Counted from the first letter of the stretch, positions 34,861 through 46,058 are shown. The stretch: 64,000 nucleotides of DNA from Ochromonas danica (GCA_015146655.1 VKHL01000055.1:115742-179741); one strand, 5' to 3'. Notes: generated by a model from the letters alone, not told the origin. Numbers and translations: made by a program.

Positions 34861-35904
34861 ATGATGGTGTTGGTGGTTGGACTCTATGGCAGTATGCAGT
34901 GGTTACTATTGACTTGCTCTCTCTATGTTACTCTGTTATTATCTCTTCTCAACTGTTCCTGGTTAGCAACAGTGGAAGGTAGTAGCACTATGGAAGATTA
35001 TCCTTGGTACTTTCATAATAAATCATGGCAAGATGCTTTCATAGTAAGATTCAAAGATCATCCTCTAAGAAAGGGAATAGATTTGAAGTGGTTAAGATTT
35101 CTTCGTAACAAGAGAATCAGTTTCGTGGGCGACTCTCTTACACGATATCAGTACTTATCATTGGCTTGGTTTCTTTCATCGGGACAATGGTTAGAAGATC
35201 CTGGTCTGCCTAGCATGATTCGAGAGAAGGAATTTGGCAGCTGGGATGGATTTTTACGCTCTACGAACAAGCGTATGGGATGCCATGAAATAGTAGATGC
35301 CTATCGACACGATGTTGTATTTCATTCTTGTCGTGAAAATCGTTATTTCTATCACTATGGACTCAATCTGACGATCACATTGAATAGCTTTTTCCCTCCC
35401 AACCCTATCCTGTTGAGCAGAGACTTCCCCACGCTGAGAGAATTCTCTGCTAACTGTATGGGCCAACCTAATCTTCTATCCTTCAGCCCTGATGCAAATC
35501 AGAGCTACGCTGATGCCCATGACTTCATCACTCATAAGCTTGTACCTTTCCAGCCTGACTATCTGATCTTCAACCACGGGTTCTGGAGTCACCACCTAGT
35601 TAGTCAATCATCATATCTACCTCGTCTCCAGGCAGCCGTGAGTAAAGCAACCAAATATGCCATTTGGAAAGCTACAACAACCGAACTAAATCGAGGAGCA
35701 CAATTAGAAGACGAAGGATTTCGCAAGCAGCTTTCTTCGTTGGGTTTCCTACTCTTTGATACCTTTGCTCTAACGAAGCATCTGAACAATACAAAAGAAG
35801 CCTACTTTGATCACTATCATTTTGGACATCTTTCGATCTACCGTGAGTTGAACATCGCACTACTACAATTTCTTCTAGACATTCACAACTCTACAACGTA
35901 TTAA
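34861..35904 (+). CDS. PC-esterase / TBL-like membrane-anchored acyl(acetyl)transferase
   Basis: Single exon, 347 aa. An N-terminal hydrophobic helix (residues 3-35) acts as signal anchor, so the catalytic part would be in the Golgi lumen or outside. The family signature GDS is in RISFVGDSLTRYQYLSL (Ser91 or so), and the DxxH partner motif is FDHYHFGH near residues 317-320. N-glycosylation sequons occur (NKS, NLT, NQS, NNT, NST). TBL/PC-esterase proteins O-acetylate cell-wall polysaccharides or glycoproteins; the substrate here is unknown. The ATG at 34861 is followed by a second ATG. The gene is bordered by 40-bp direct repeats and preceded by a decayed copy of its own first codons, so it has probably been duplicated or moved. 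Confidence 0.75.
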   Translation: MMVLVVGLYGSMQWLLLTCSLYVTLLLSLLNCSWLATVEGSSTMEDYPWYFHNKSWQDAFIVRFKDHPLRKGIDLKWLRFLRNKRISFVGDSLTRYQYLSLAWFLSSGQWLEDPGLPSMIREKEFGSWDGFLRSTNKRMGCHEIVDAYRHDVVFHSCRENRYFYHYGLNLTITLNSFFPPNPILLSRDFPTLREFSANCMGQPNLLSFSPDANQSYADAHDFITHKLVPFQPDYLIFNHGFWSHHLVSQSSYLPRLQAAVSKATKYAIWKATTTELNRGAQLEDEGFRKQLSSLGFLLFDTFALTKHLNNTKEAYFDHYHFGHLSIYRELNIALLQFLLDIHNSTTY

Positions 35905-36383
35905 TCAGAAAAATGCATAATCCTTATTTCTTTTAGTTCTGACGAAGATGTAATAGCTAATAATAATCCACTTGTGTTCGTGAATTTCTGTTCGCTGTAG
36001 TGCTTGATTATTATTATGATGATGATTTAATTTTTATCGTTTAGACTATTGCTTTTTCTATTTACCACTCCATGATCATGAATGGATTTGCCGTGGTGGG
36101 GGGGGACAAAAAAATGTGTATTCCATGCCCATTCCATATGCATTCCATGCTGATTCCACGTGTGTTGGTGTGTGTTTGTGTCTGTTTGAGTGTGTTGCTG
36201 CTGTGAAAACGGTCAAAGCAACGAGAAGAATTGATTCAAATCAATAACAGTTTCTACTATACCTTCTTATTCTCTTTGATCACCATTAAAGGTTAACTAG
36301 TTATTTGATCAAAGAGAGTAGTTTTCTAGTATTTAAAAATTTACTTCTTGTCCTTATTCTAGTGATTTTTCTTATTAATAATA
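35905..36383. other. Intergenic, PC-esterase 3' flank and IFT144 promoter
   Basis: AT-rich spacer containing the right 40-bp repeat at 36120-36159, preceded by a G-run and an A-run. No gene seen. Confidence 0.6.
36120..36159. repeat. Right 40-bp direct repeat flanking the PC-esterase gene
   Basis: Same orientation as the copy at 34765-34804 with one base different. The flanking G-rich/A-rich bases before both copies are also similar. Confidence 0.85.
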
Positions 36384-39300
36384 ATGAGACGATTATTTCG
36401 TATTGGATCAGAACGTCATGATTCTGGCACAGTAACAATTCGATGGCATCCTGAAGGAAACTTTCTTGCTACAGCGGGAAGAAATGGTGAGAGTTTGTAG
36501 TGAAAATTCTTCCTGTCTTTTACCCTCCACTGGTCATGGATATAATTATTTGATTATTGTGATGACTATATACCAAACGGTGTGTGTGTGTGTTATTGTT
36601 TATGCCAATTGGTAAATGTGTATTCTTCTTGTATTTTATTTTTTATTGATACGATTCTCTCTAACTTAACTCTAACACTCGCTGTGTTTTGTCGTGTAGG
36701 AGTGATTCATATCACCGATCGTCATGGTGATAGTCTGGATGATATCAACTTAAACTCTCCCTCTCCAGTCCTTGCCTTAGAATGGGATCGTGATGGAGAA
36801 TACCTTGCTATCTTACAAGAAGGCAGTGGGATTGTCCCTCTATGGAGTCTATCATCTCGTCGTGTTGTCCCTTTAGAGACAAATTTAAAAGATCCTTCCT
36901 TTATTGCATGGTCAAAATCAGGTCCTCAATTAGCTGTGGGTACAGAGAAAGGTTCTTTATTAATTTACAACAAATCACGTAAACAGAAAATTCCTGTTGT
37001 AGGCAAGCATTCTAAACGTATTACTTGTGGTGCTTGGAGTGAAGGAGGTAATAAGTTAGTCTTAGGTGCTAATGATCGAACTGTTACTGTGAGTAATGAA
37101 AATGGTGATACTTTGTTACATACTGAGTTGAAGTATAATCCTATGGAAATTTCCTTTACCGCAACTAATGCTCCTACTGGGGTAAGTAGTAGTGGTGGTG
37201 GTAGTAGTGGTGGAGGATTGAAATCTCGTGAAGAAGATCTAGTCTCTGCTAATCTAGGTGGGAAATCATTATTACTCTATAATATCCTAGATGAGAAGGA
37301 AGATCCCATGGAGTTAACCTTTGCACCACGTGAGAATGGTGGTGGATGTCGATATGGTGATCTTATTCATCATCATTGGTATGATGATAACCTAGCATTA
37401 GTAGGATTTTCTGGTGGATATCTTGTAGCTGTATCAACAGGAAGTAAGACATTAGGAGAAGAGAAATTTGCTGTAAAATTCCATAGTCAATATATGACAA
37501 CATTTGCTTATAATGCTCATTTAAAACGTGCTGCAACTGCTGGAGATGATGGAATTCATTTAATTGATGTTCGAGATTTCTCAGAAATTAAATCAGATTT
37601 CATTTCTAATGAAGATTTAGAAAATGGACATGTTACAACATTAGCTTGGTCACCTGATGGACAAATTCTAACTGTTGGAACGTCAGCAGGCAATGTCTAT
37701 AGCTTTCTAGCTAAAATGTCCATCTTATTTGCTATTAATAAATCATCTGTTGGATATCTTTCATCTTTACGAGAAGTCTCTGTTGTAGATGCTGTAAAAA
37801 GAAGTCGTCCTGTTGATGTTACAGTGAAATTAGAACCTGCTTTTATTGCTTTAGGTAGTCGACATATTGCAGCAGGAATGAATAATCATGTCTATTATCA
37901 TCGTATAGCCGTTGGTGGTGGTGGTGGAAGTGGAAGTGGTGGTAATGGTCAACCAGTGTATGATCAAGAATACATTGGTGTAGTCAAAGAAGTCCAATTA
38001 AATGCTGAATATGCTGCTATTTTAACTGATTCTAAAGCTATGATTCATCCTATTGAACCTCCTCCTAATGCTCCAGTAAAGTCAAAAACATTCCCAAGTC
38101 GTGAAGAAGGATCATATGCACGTGTTACTTGTCTTGCTTTAACGGATGATTTTCTGTTTTATGGTACAGAAGCTGGTACAGTTGAAATGTTCTTTTTAAC
38201 AGAATGGACATTATTATCAGGTGTAGAATTACGATTAGATAATGCAATACGTAAAATCTATCCAAATGGTAATGGTACACGTGTTGTTGTTATTGATAGT
38301 GCTAATCAATGTTTCTTATTTAATCCTATAACGGGTGGTGGAGTAAATCAATCTATTACAAGATTTGAATCAGCACCTAATAATGTAATGAATGTCTTAT
38401 GGGATCTTGAAGAAAAGAATGTCATTATCTTCCATGATAACTCTGGTAGTTTACATACTTATATCTATGTACCAACTAGTATGAAAGGATCAATGTTAGT
38501 TAAATTAGGTCCTGTAACAGTAGCAGGGGATGGTGGGATTACAATGACACCTGATCGTGTGGATATTCCAGATGGACATATTCCAATTCTCTCTACTAGT
38601 GGATTAATGACATGTCGTACTTCTACAGGCAATCTAACTACGATATTACATCCTTTCTTTGATTCATTAGGTGATACTCCTATTGCAGCAGATGGTGGTG
38701 GTGGTGGTAGTGGTAGTGTTGTGAGTGGGAAATCATCTCGTCGTAATAACACTAACAATGATGATGGTGGTAGTAATGGTAGTAGAAGAGATAAGAAATA
38801 TCTTGCTAATCGATTTTGTCAAGCATTAGCATTAAATAAACTTGATCAAGCATGGGAAATTGCATTACAATTAGATCGTAGTCAATTCCTATTAGCATTA
38901 AGTGCACGTGCTGTTGAATTATTAAATGTACAATTAGCTATTCTTGTCTATACACGATTAGGTGATGCTGGAATGGTAATGGCATTACAACATTGTTTAA
39001 CGATTGAAGATAAAGCATTATTAGGTGGACAAATTGCTTTATTATCATGTAATTATCAATTAGCACAAGATTTATTTCTTTCTTCATCACGTCCAATGGC
39101 AGCATTAGAAATGAGAAAGAATTTAAGACAATGGGATCAAGCATTAAAATTAGCAAAAATTATTAATTTATATGAAGTACCTGAAATATGTTTACAATAT
39201 GGACAACAATTAGAATTACGTGATGAAAAAGAAAATGCATTAAAAATGTTTGAAGAAGTATTATCAGCATTAGATCATGAAGGTAATCCTGTCTGTCCTG

Positions 39301-39944
39301 ATCATTTCATTTTACCAGCAAAAATTGGTATAGCACGTTGTCAATTACGTGTTGGTAATTTACGTCAAGGTATACGTATGGCTAATGAAATTGATCATCA
39401 AGAATTATTTGAAGATTGTGGTACAATCTTAGAAGAACAAAAGCAATATAGTGAAGCAGCTGCAATGTTTGTGAAAAGTGGACAATTAGAAAAAGCTGCA
39501 TTAATCTATACCAAGTATTTAATAAAGAATGATAAAGGACGTATCTCTGAAGCAGCAGTTATCTTAGAGAAAGTGAATAATGATGCATTAAATGCTGCTT
39601 TTGCTAAAGCATGTCTTGGTGCTGGAAGATATGATGATGCATTACGTGCTTATCAACGCGCACATGATAATGATAAGGTAAAGTGTTGATTACTGTTGGA
39701 TGATAGTGTAGCTATTGTTGTTATTGTTTTTGATAGAGTTGTCGTTTGTGTTTATATCTATTATGAATGTAATCTATTATATATGTGTATGACACATTTA
39801 TATATGTATGTTGTATATAGTTAATGTATATTGTATATAGTTAATGTATATTGTCACTGCTGTGTGTTCTGTGTGTTCTGCGTGTTTGCTTTATATATAT
39901 ATATCTGTGTCTATATATGTGTGCTATGTGTGTCTCTGCCTGAG

Positions 39945-40006
<62 letters not shown>

Positions 40007-41772
40007 GTAAGTGCATTGCATTGTATTGATTCTATTGTATATGACTTTACAACACTCTCTAACTCAATCAACTAATCTTCTATTTACTATCATGATGTTA
40101 TTATTATTATTAGGTGGTGGAGATTCTATTACGTAATTTAGATCAAGTCCAACAAGCTTTTGATTTAGTACGAAATGGTGCAAGTGCACAAGCAGCACAA
40201 TTAGTAGCTGAATACTGTATTGAACAAGCTGATCATCGTGGTGCTATTGAATTCTTATTAATGGCTAATAAATCAGATGATGCCTTTAAATTAGCACAAG
40301 CTAATAATATCATGGATATTTATTGTTCATTCTTATCTAATTCCATCTCTTCCGAGGATGCCTTAAAAGTCGCACATTACTATGAGAAAAGTCAAGATTT
40401 TGGACGTGCAGGTCGATATTATTCTTTATGTGGACAATATCAACGTGCATTACGTTTATTCTTACAATGTGGTGATCGTGAGATTGATGCTGCAATTGAA
40501 GTTGTTGGTAAAAGTCAAAATGAAGCATTAACTCATCAACTAATTGACTTCTTAGTTGGTGAGAAAGATGGTATACCAAAAGATCCTAATTATATCTATC
40601 GTCTTTATTTAGCATTAAAGAAATATGATGATGCTGCAAAAACAGCTTTAGTCATTGCAAGACAAGAACAAGATTTAGGTAACTATCCTGCAGCTCATGC
40701 TGTCTTAGTGGAAACGATTAGACAGTTAGAAGATCGTAATATGAAAGTACCTTTATTAATGAGACAAAGTTTTGTGTTATTGCATAGTTATGAATTAGTG
40801 AAATCCTTTGTGAAGAGACAAGAACATCTGATGGCAGCAAGATTACTCTTACGTGTAGCACAAAGTATTTCAAAATTTCCTTCACGTATTGTACCTATTC
40901 TAACAGCTACTGTTATAGAATGTCAATTAGCAGGATTAAAAGCATCGTCTTATGAATATGCAGTAACATTAGTACGTCCTGAATATCGTTCTTTATTAGA
41001 TCCTAATTTGAAAAGAAAAATTGAAGCTATTGTACGTAGACGTGCATCACAAATTGATGATATACAACAAGAAGAATTAACACCTTGTCCTGTCTCTAAT
41101 CAAATGATTTCTGCAATGGTATTAGAATGTCCAACAACTAAAGATGCTTTACCAATGTGTATTGTTACAGGAAGACATATGATCTTAGATGATTGGTGTT
41201 TTTGTCCTAATTCTCGTTTCCCTGCTTTATATTCTGAATATATTCGTTATATTCAATTCTATGCTAGACAAGTGGAAAGTCAAAGTAATTTAGGTCCAGA
41301 GACAGTTAATAGTAATGATGGACCATTACAACCACAACAAGGGTCATCATCTCGTCCTATTAGCTTGACAGCACCAGATCCAATCCTTGGGAAGAGTGTA
41401 GCTATTACTGATTTAGTCAAAGCGACAGCAGAAGAAGCATTAGCTTATATTCGGAAATATAATAATGTCATTGAAAAGGAAGCAGAGGAGAGTCAAGATG
41501 GAGATGGAGATGAAGCACCAACTCCTTCTGCAGCAAGTAATGGAGAAGGAATGGAAGAAGATGACAGTGTGCGTGGTGGAGGTAGTCGTGCTACTGCTGA
41601 TGAAGATGGAACTAGTGGAGGTGGAATCGGTGGAAGTAGTTCTCGACGATCGAAAGGTAGCAGCAAGAATAACAAAGCTTCATTACCTCCATCTCGTCAT
41701 GCTAAAGCAGCAAGAATGAAAATGGAACGAATGGCAAAGTCAAAAAGGAAGAAGGAAAGTCAGAACAAATGA
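36384..41772 (+). CDS. IFT144: Intraflagellar transport protein 144 (WDR19), IFT-A subunit
   Basis: Core IFT-A protein for retrograde traffic and membrane-protein entry in flagella. Three exons: 36384-36486, 36700-39677 and 40114-41772, giving 1579 aa. Two N-terminal WD40 propellers are recognisable (IRWHPEGNFLATAGRNG; ALEWDRDGEYLAILQEG; GKHSKRITCGAW; TLAWSPDGQILTVGTSAGNVYSF). They are followed by TPR-like alpha-solenoid (AWEIALQLDRSQFLLALSAR onward; YSLCGQYQRALRLFLQCGD; LIDFLVGEKDGIPKD). Near the C-terminus LTPCPVSNQM and CIVTGRHMILDDWCFCPNSRFPALYSEYI match the conserved zinc-binding-like end of WDR19, although some cysteines are replaced. A Gly/Ser-rich, acidic then basic tail extends past the usual end. 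Leucine is mostly TTA in exons 2-3. Intron 2 holds a long TG repeat. It implies a flagellate stage. Confidence 0.95.
39948..40003. repeat. (TG)n microsatellite in IFT144 intron 2
   Basis: About 28 uninterrupted TG units. The surrounding intron (39678-40113) is also rich in TATATG-type repeats. Confidence 0.95.
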
Positions 41773-42730
41773 TGATTGCTATGAATGATAGCTAGTAATG
41801 AATAAGTTACTGTACCTTGTTGTTGTCATACCAATACATAGTACTACTGTGTCATTAGTTCAGAATGAGAATGAGAGTCTGAATGAATGAGAGTAAGAAA
41901 AGTTTAAAGCAACAGTAACTATTGTAGATAGTGTCTAGGTATCAAATAGTGTTGTGATTGAATGAAACTCTTCTTACAAAGTTGACGTGCACTTGTTAGC
42001 ATTTAATTCTATGCTGTACCAGCATGTACCAATCTGGTGTCATTCAAGTGTCCACAGGTCTGTCTTAGAGGGTATTCTCTCCTTCACATCACACATTTAC
42101 CATAAATTCCGGGTCTCATACCAGAATTAGACGGCATACACTCATTGTCATACACGGCATATTGTCATACTGTAATTGGCTTACAAGTAACATTTATTGA
42201 AATATCCACAGTACAACAGCCTGCAAAGGTGGCAAAACAGGATATTACCATGTTTAAACATTTTGCCCTTCTTTTCCCACAGAGCACAAACTTTCAAGGT
42301 GAAATGGATTCATTCCCTCAGGCCACCTTGTGCCGTAATGCAGTTTGAACGAGAAAGGATTGTGAAGATGCTCTTTATCCTAATTGTGCAGTGACCTACA
42401 AAGAGGAGCAGATGATCAAGATCAGAAGCATGGACTCATGGTGGCAGAGATGATCAAGAGGACTAAGGGATGTCACCTAAAATGATGTACGTACAGTACT
42501 GGCTTTACCCTATCCACCCACTGGCCTGATCCACTACCACCTTGAAACTGGGCGGCTATTGTCGTGATGAGCAACCCAGCTGCTGCCCTGTCCCATACAT
42601 GCCATGAACATCTCTCGAAACCTATGGCACTGTAGTAGGACCTAAGATACATCTCACTGAGAGAATAGTCTATTTTCATTTAGTCTGCTGTCAATAGCAG
42701 TCAATCTTCCAATTAGCTTCTATTTCTCTA
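41773..42730. other. IFT144 3' flank and intergenic DNA
   Basis: Positions 41773-42140 belong to a segment copied at 45184-45551. The remainder (42141-42730) has no frame with recognisable motifs. Confidence 0.6.
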
Positions 42731-42988
42731 GAGTATCTGTGAAAGATACGATGTTTTTCAGTCTTCCATCCCCTTCAAAGTAGAAGAGTATCTGTGAAAG
42801 ATACGATGTTCTTCAGTCTTCCAACCACTTCAAAGTAGAAGAGTATCTGTGAAAGATACGATGTTTTTCAGTCTTCCAACCCCTTCAAAGTAGAAGAGTA
42901 TCTGTGAAAGATACAATGTTTTTCAGTCTTCCAACCACTTCAAAGTAGAAGAGTATCTGTGAAAGATACGATGTTCTTCAGTCTTCCT
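42731..42988. repeat. 55-bp tandem repeat, 4.7 copies, with internal palindrome
   Basis: Units begin at 42731, 42786, 42841, 42896 and 42951, all exactly 55 bases apart; the last is truncated after about 38 bases. Copies differ at only a few sites (TTTTTCAG/TTCTTCAG, CCCCTTC/CCACTTC). Each unit contains the inverted repeat GTATCT-GTGAA-AGATAC, able to form a 6-bp hairpin. Uniform spacing without unique spacers excludes a CRISPR array; it is a minisatellite. Confidence 0.95.
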
Positions 42989-43126
42989 ATTGCGATAGGA
43001 GTAGGGGCAGCTGCTGCCATTTCTCTCATGAGGTGGATCTTCACTTCCTATTAGAATCTTCACCATCCTAACAGAGAGTTACCCAACCTCAAGGAATTCT
43101 CAGCTACAGACCATCTTAGAAGAAAG

Positions 43127-44665
43127 ATGATCCAAGCTATTTGTGATTATTTTAATCAATTGATTTATGGTATTTTTGATTATTTTGGGAAAAGTGCTCC
43201 CTATTGGAATGTTCATCATCCTAACACAGTGATACCCACCCCCGAGGAATTCCCAGCCATAGGCTATGAAGACCATCTTCGCTTAGGAAAGATGATCCAA
43301 GTGATTTATGACATTTTTAATAATAATGGGAACAGCGAGCTGTTTGGGAATATCATCTTAGTCACAGAGCGGAATCTTGAGCAACTAGTGGAGCGGACCT
43401 TCCCAGGTTATAGCTTTGAGCGTAGATTACGCACAATCATTCGTGTGGACAATGGTGAAGATGCCACCTCCTTCATGGGGTATATCCTCACTAAGACATT
43501 GCCCAATGGTAAGAAAGAGGTGGTCATGGCGTATCGTGGTACAGTTACCTTAAAGGAGTGGCTCGAAAATGCTGATGCCTTCCCCACGGTATGGAATCTG
43601 AATAACGAAGATGGTGTTGGCTGCGATGACTTCGTGGGGTCCCAGTGTTCCTGTTATGACTACCTGCAAATGTTTCTTCCTATGAAGGTCTATAAGTGGT
43701 TGCCTTACACCAATAATGATCCGATTAAGTTGCATCATGGTTTCAAGAGATTGTATGTGACTGATCGAGATGTAGAAGAGCTCTCTGATAATGAGATTGA
43801 GCGCATTACTGATGATCTTCGTGAACAGCTAGGTGTTGATCTATCTGTCAGAGACTTCAGAGCACTAACTGCTGCACGACGCATTCAGTACATCACGGAA
43901 ATAAATCGAGGTGTATTAGAAGGCCCTCAAACTCGCTGCCGAGCATTTTTGGACAAGTTACTAAAGAATGGTCAGTTAGAGAAGGTGACAGTGACAGGTC
44001 ACAGTCTTGGTGCTTCCTTGGCTATCATTACTGCTTTGGATCTAGCCCAATACTTGTCATCCAAGCCTGAAAAAGATCGCGTTAAAGTAGAAGCAGTAAC
44101 CTTTGCCTGTCCAAGGATTGGGAACTATCGTTTTCTGGATGCCTTAAGGGGGGCAAGAGTGAAACATTATCACCATTATGTGCGTGGTGACTTCGTTCCA
44201 TTTGCTGGTTTTTACAGCACGTTTCGCGAAGACGTGGACGGACTATACCAACCATTTCGCTACGGAGAGTTGATGCCATTCCTTCTTGAGAAGTATCGTC
44301 GACCAAAGATTTTTTTGGTAAGTCTATTGGCGTCCACCGTTGAAAGAAAGACAGAGTATTTGGGTGTCTATCACAACCTTGATGTGATCTTGCACAATCT
44401 CTGCCATAGTAATGGTGTGATTGATATTCCAAGAAGCATAGCCTTCGTGAATCGGGGCGGCGATCATCTAGACAGTAAGTACAGCGCCGAGACGAAGACG
44501 ATACCTCCCTATTGGTTCACCGGGTTGGCTAATCGAGGCATGCACATGCGTACCAATGGGGAAATCGGTGAGATAACTTTAGAGGATTTGAGAGCTGACC
44601 AAACCGGCCGATTACAGCATCGTCTGGGTGCTTTTATTGATCTTTATGTAGAGTTAAATCAGTGA
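43127..44665 (+). CDS. Class-3 lipase (triacylglycerol lipase-like)
   Basis: Alpha/beta hydrolase of the Lipase_3 family, 512 aa, single exon as read. The oxyanion-hole strand appears as VVMAYRGTVTLKEW (about residues 128-141), the nucleophile elbow is VTGHSLGASLA with Ser293, a catalytic Asp probably lies in FACPRIGNYRFLDAL...YVRGDFVP, and a His follows in the C-terminal part (YLGVYHNLDVILHNLCHSNG). The N-terminal 60 residues contain a repeated unit (HPNTVIPTPEEFPAIGYEDH). Its diverged first copy continues upstream of the ATG in the same frame to a TAG at about 43053, just after a good acceptor-like CTATTAG. An upstream exon is therefore possible and the start is uncertain. No signal peptide is evident at this ATG. 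Confidence 0.8.
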   Translation: MIQAICDYFNQLIYGIFDYFGKSAPYWNVHHPNTVIPTPEEFPAIGYEDHLRLGKMIQVIYDIFNNNGNSELFGNIILVTERNLEQLVERTFPGYSFERRLRTIIRVDNGEDATSFMGYILTKTLPNGKKEVVMAYRGTVTLKEWLENADAFPTVWNLNNEDGVGCDDFVGSQCSCYDYLQMFLPMKVYKWLPYTNNDPIKLHHGFKRLYVTDRDVEELSDNEIERITDDLREQLGVDLSVRDFRALTAARRIQYITEINRGVLEGPQTRCRAFLDKLLKNGQLEKVTVTGHSLGASLAIITALDLAQYLSSKPEKDRVKVEAVTFACPRIGNYRFLDALRGARVKHYHHYVRGDFVPFAGFYSTFREDVDGLYQPFRYGELMPFLLEKYRRPKIFLVSLLASTVERKTEYLGVYHNLDVILHNLCHSNGVIDIPRSIAFVNRGGDHLDSKYSAETKTIPPYWFTGLANRGMHMRTNGEIGEITLEDLRADQTGRLQHRLGAFIDLYVELNQ

Positions 44666-45076
44666 AGGGGGGAGGAACAAATTTTCGGCCAATTACAATA
44701 TATCATCTTGATTCCTTCGTTGATCTACATGTTGATCTACATCGCAGTAAAGAGAAACAGCGAATAAGCAATCACATGATGTAATTTAACGTGAAGATAA
44801 TCAGCTTGTCGACTTAAATGACGACCATAATTCGGTTGCTTAATATCTGAGACTTCGATGAAGAAGTGTTTTTAAAGACTCCATATTTTGCAAAGATGAC
44901 TCGATGAAGATGATGAGAAGGAATCGGATAAGCTTTCCGAACAGCTGCTCGTATAGCAGGAGGAAAAGAACCATGCTAGAGTTTCTTCGCTTGAGAGAAT
45001 AAGGAAGAACCAGGACATGGAAAGATAGAGAGCTACAGTGAGGTAATAGTAGTAGGACTTGACCGTACAAAGTAGT
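44666..45076. other. Intergenic, lipase 3' flank
   Basis: No gene recognised. The long minus-strand frame that overlaps this stretch runs through the copied IFT144 tail and is not credible. Confidence 0.5.
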
Positions 45077-45551
45077 AGAATAACAAAGCTTCATTACCTC
45101 CATCTCGTCATGCGAAAGCAGCAAGAACGAAAATGGAACGAATGGAAAAGTCAAAAAGGAAGAAGGAAAGTCAGAACAAATGATGATTGCTATGAATGAT
45201 AGCTAGTAATGAATAAGTTACTGTACCTTGTTGTTGTCATACCAATACATAGTACTACTGTGTCATTAGTTCAGAATGAGAATGAGAGTCTGAATGAATG
45301 AGAGTAAGAAAAGTTTAAAGCAACAGTAACTATTGTAGATAGTGTCTAGGTATCAAATAGTGTTGTGATTGAATGAAACTCTTCTTACAAAGTTGACGTG
45401 CACTTGTTAGCATTTAATTCTATGCTGTACCAGCATGTACCAATCTGGTGTCATTCAAGTGTCCACAGGTCTGTCTTAGAGGGTATTCTCTCCTTCACAT
45501 CACACATTTACCATAAATTCCGGGTCTCATACCAGAATTAGACGGCATACA
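45077..45551 (+). pseudogene. Duplicated fragment: last codons and 3' flank of IFT144
   Basis: Ungapped copy of 41666-42140 (offset 3411). The first ~105 bases correspond to the last 35 codons of IFT144 including the stop and carry several substitutions; the remaining ~370 bases read identical. It ends at the N gap. There is no promoter or upstream coding part, so it cannot make IFT144. Confidence 0.9.
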
Positions 45552-45561
45552 NNNNNNNNNN
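45552..45561. other. Assembly gap (10 N)
   Basis: Ten N bases lie inside a duplicated stretch. The sequence right of the gap (45562-45638) repeats 42064-42140 again. The true distance and copy number here are unknown. Confidence 1.
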
Positions 45562-45638
45562 CTTAGAGGGTATTCTCTCCTTCACATCACACATTTACCA
45601 TAAATTCCGGGTCTCATACCAGAATTAGACGGCATACA
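45562..45638. repeat. Third partial copy of the IFT144 3' flank
   Basis: 77 bases matching 42064-42140 and 45475-45551, placed directly after the gap and abutting the broken GTPase copy. It may be the same molecule as the copy left of the gap. Confidence 0.9.
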
Positions 45639-46058
45639 TTCATTCCATGTCCATGTCCGACTCCTACACTCTTTACTTGCCCCACTGGAGGAAGACTTGA
45701 CTTGGACACCACGATTGGTAGTAAACAGACTCTCATCTACTCTGAAGTTTACCCGAGAAAAGTAATTTGTGTCGCCCGATCTTTCATGGAAATCACTTCC
45801 TGCGAGCTTAATATAAGTGGCTGCCTTTCCCGTGCCTATCCTGCCCAAGGTCACGATTCTGAAGTGCCTCTCTTCCTTGAACTCATTGATAGCTTGAATT
45901 TCCGTTTTGAGCTCAGAGCTGTTCTCAGTGGCTTCCTTGGTATCTTCTTCTGTGACATCTTCTTCTTCATAATAAGCAGGTTCTTCTTCCTCTTCTTCAT
46001 TTCCATTATGAAGGTCAGAAGTAATAGCTTTGTCTTGCTGTGGATCCTGGGCAGACAT
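45639..46058 (-). pseudogene. Truncated AIG1/Toc34-like GTPase copy
   Basis: The minus-strand frame starts like the intact family members (MSAQDPQQ, acidic EEEEEEP stretch) and keeps a P-loop-like segment VTLGRIGTGKAATYIKLAG, then loses similarity after the RVDESLFTTNRGVQ region, where the intact genes have the DAQG motif. The frame then runs into SRTWTW and copied IFT144 flank and ends at 45582. More than half of the GTPase domain and the membrane anchor are missing. The 5' leader (ATCGAA...CTCAACAAACCAATG) still matches that of the intact copies, so it came from a full gene. A short expressed remnant cannot be excluded. Confidence 0.75.

Noticed and set aside
39841-40071. Frames made of Cys-Val or Thr-His repeats
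   Set aside because: They are translations of the (TG)n microsatellite inside IFT144 intron 2.
42731-42988. Regularly spaced repeats that could suggest a CRISPR-like array
   Set aside because: The whole 55-base unit repeats with no unique spacers, and the window is a eukaryotic nuclear genome; it is a minisatellite.
44840-45154. Minus-strand 104-aa frame
   Set aside because: It runs antisense into the duplicated IFT144 tail and is leucine/serine-rich by chance.
45552-45561. Possible biological break at the N run
   Set aside because: Ten N bases are a scaffold gap placeholder; no biological meaning can be given to it.
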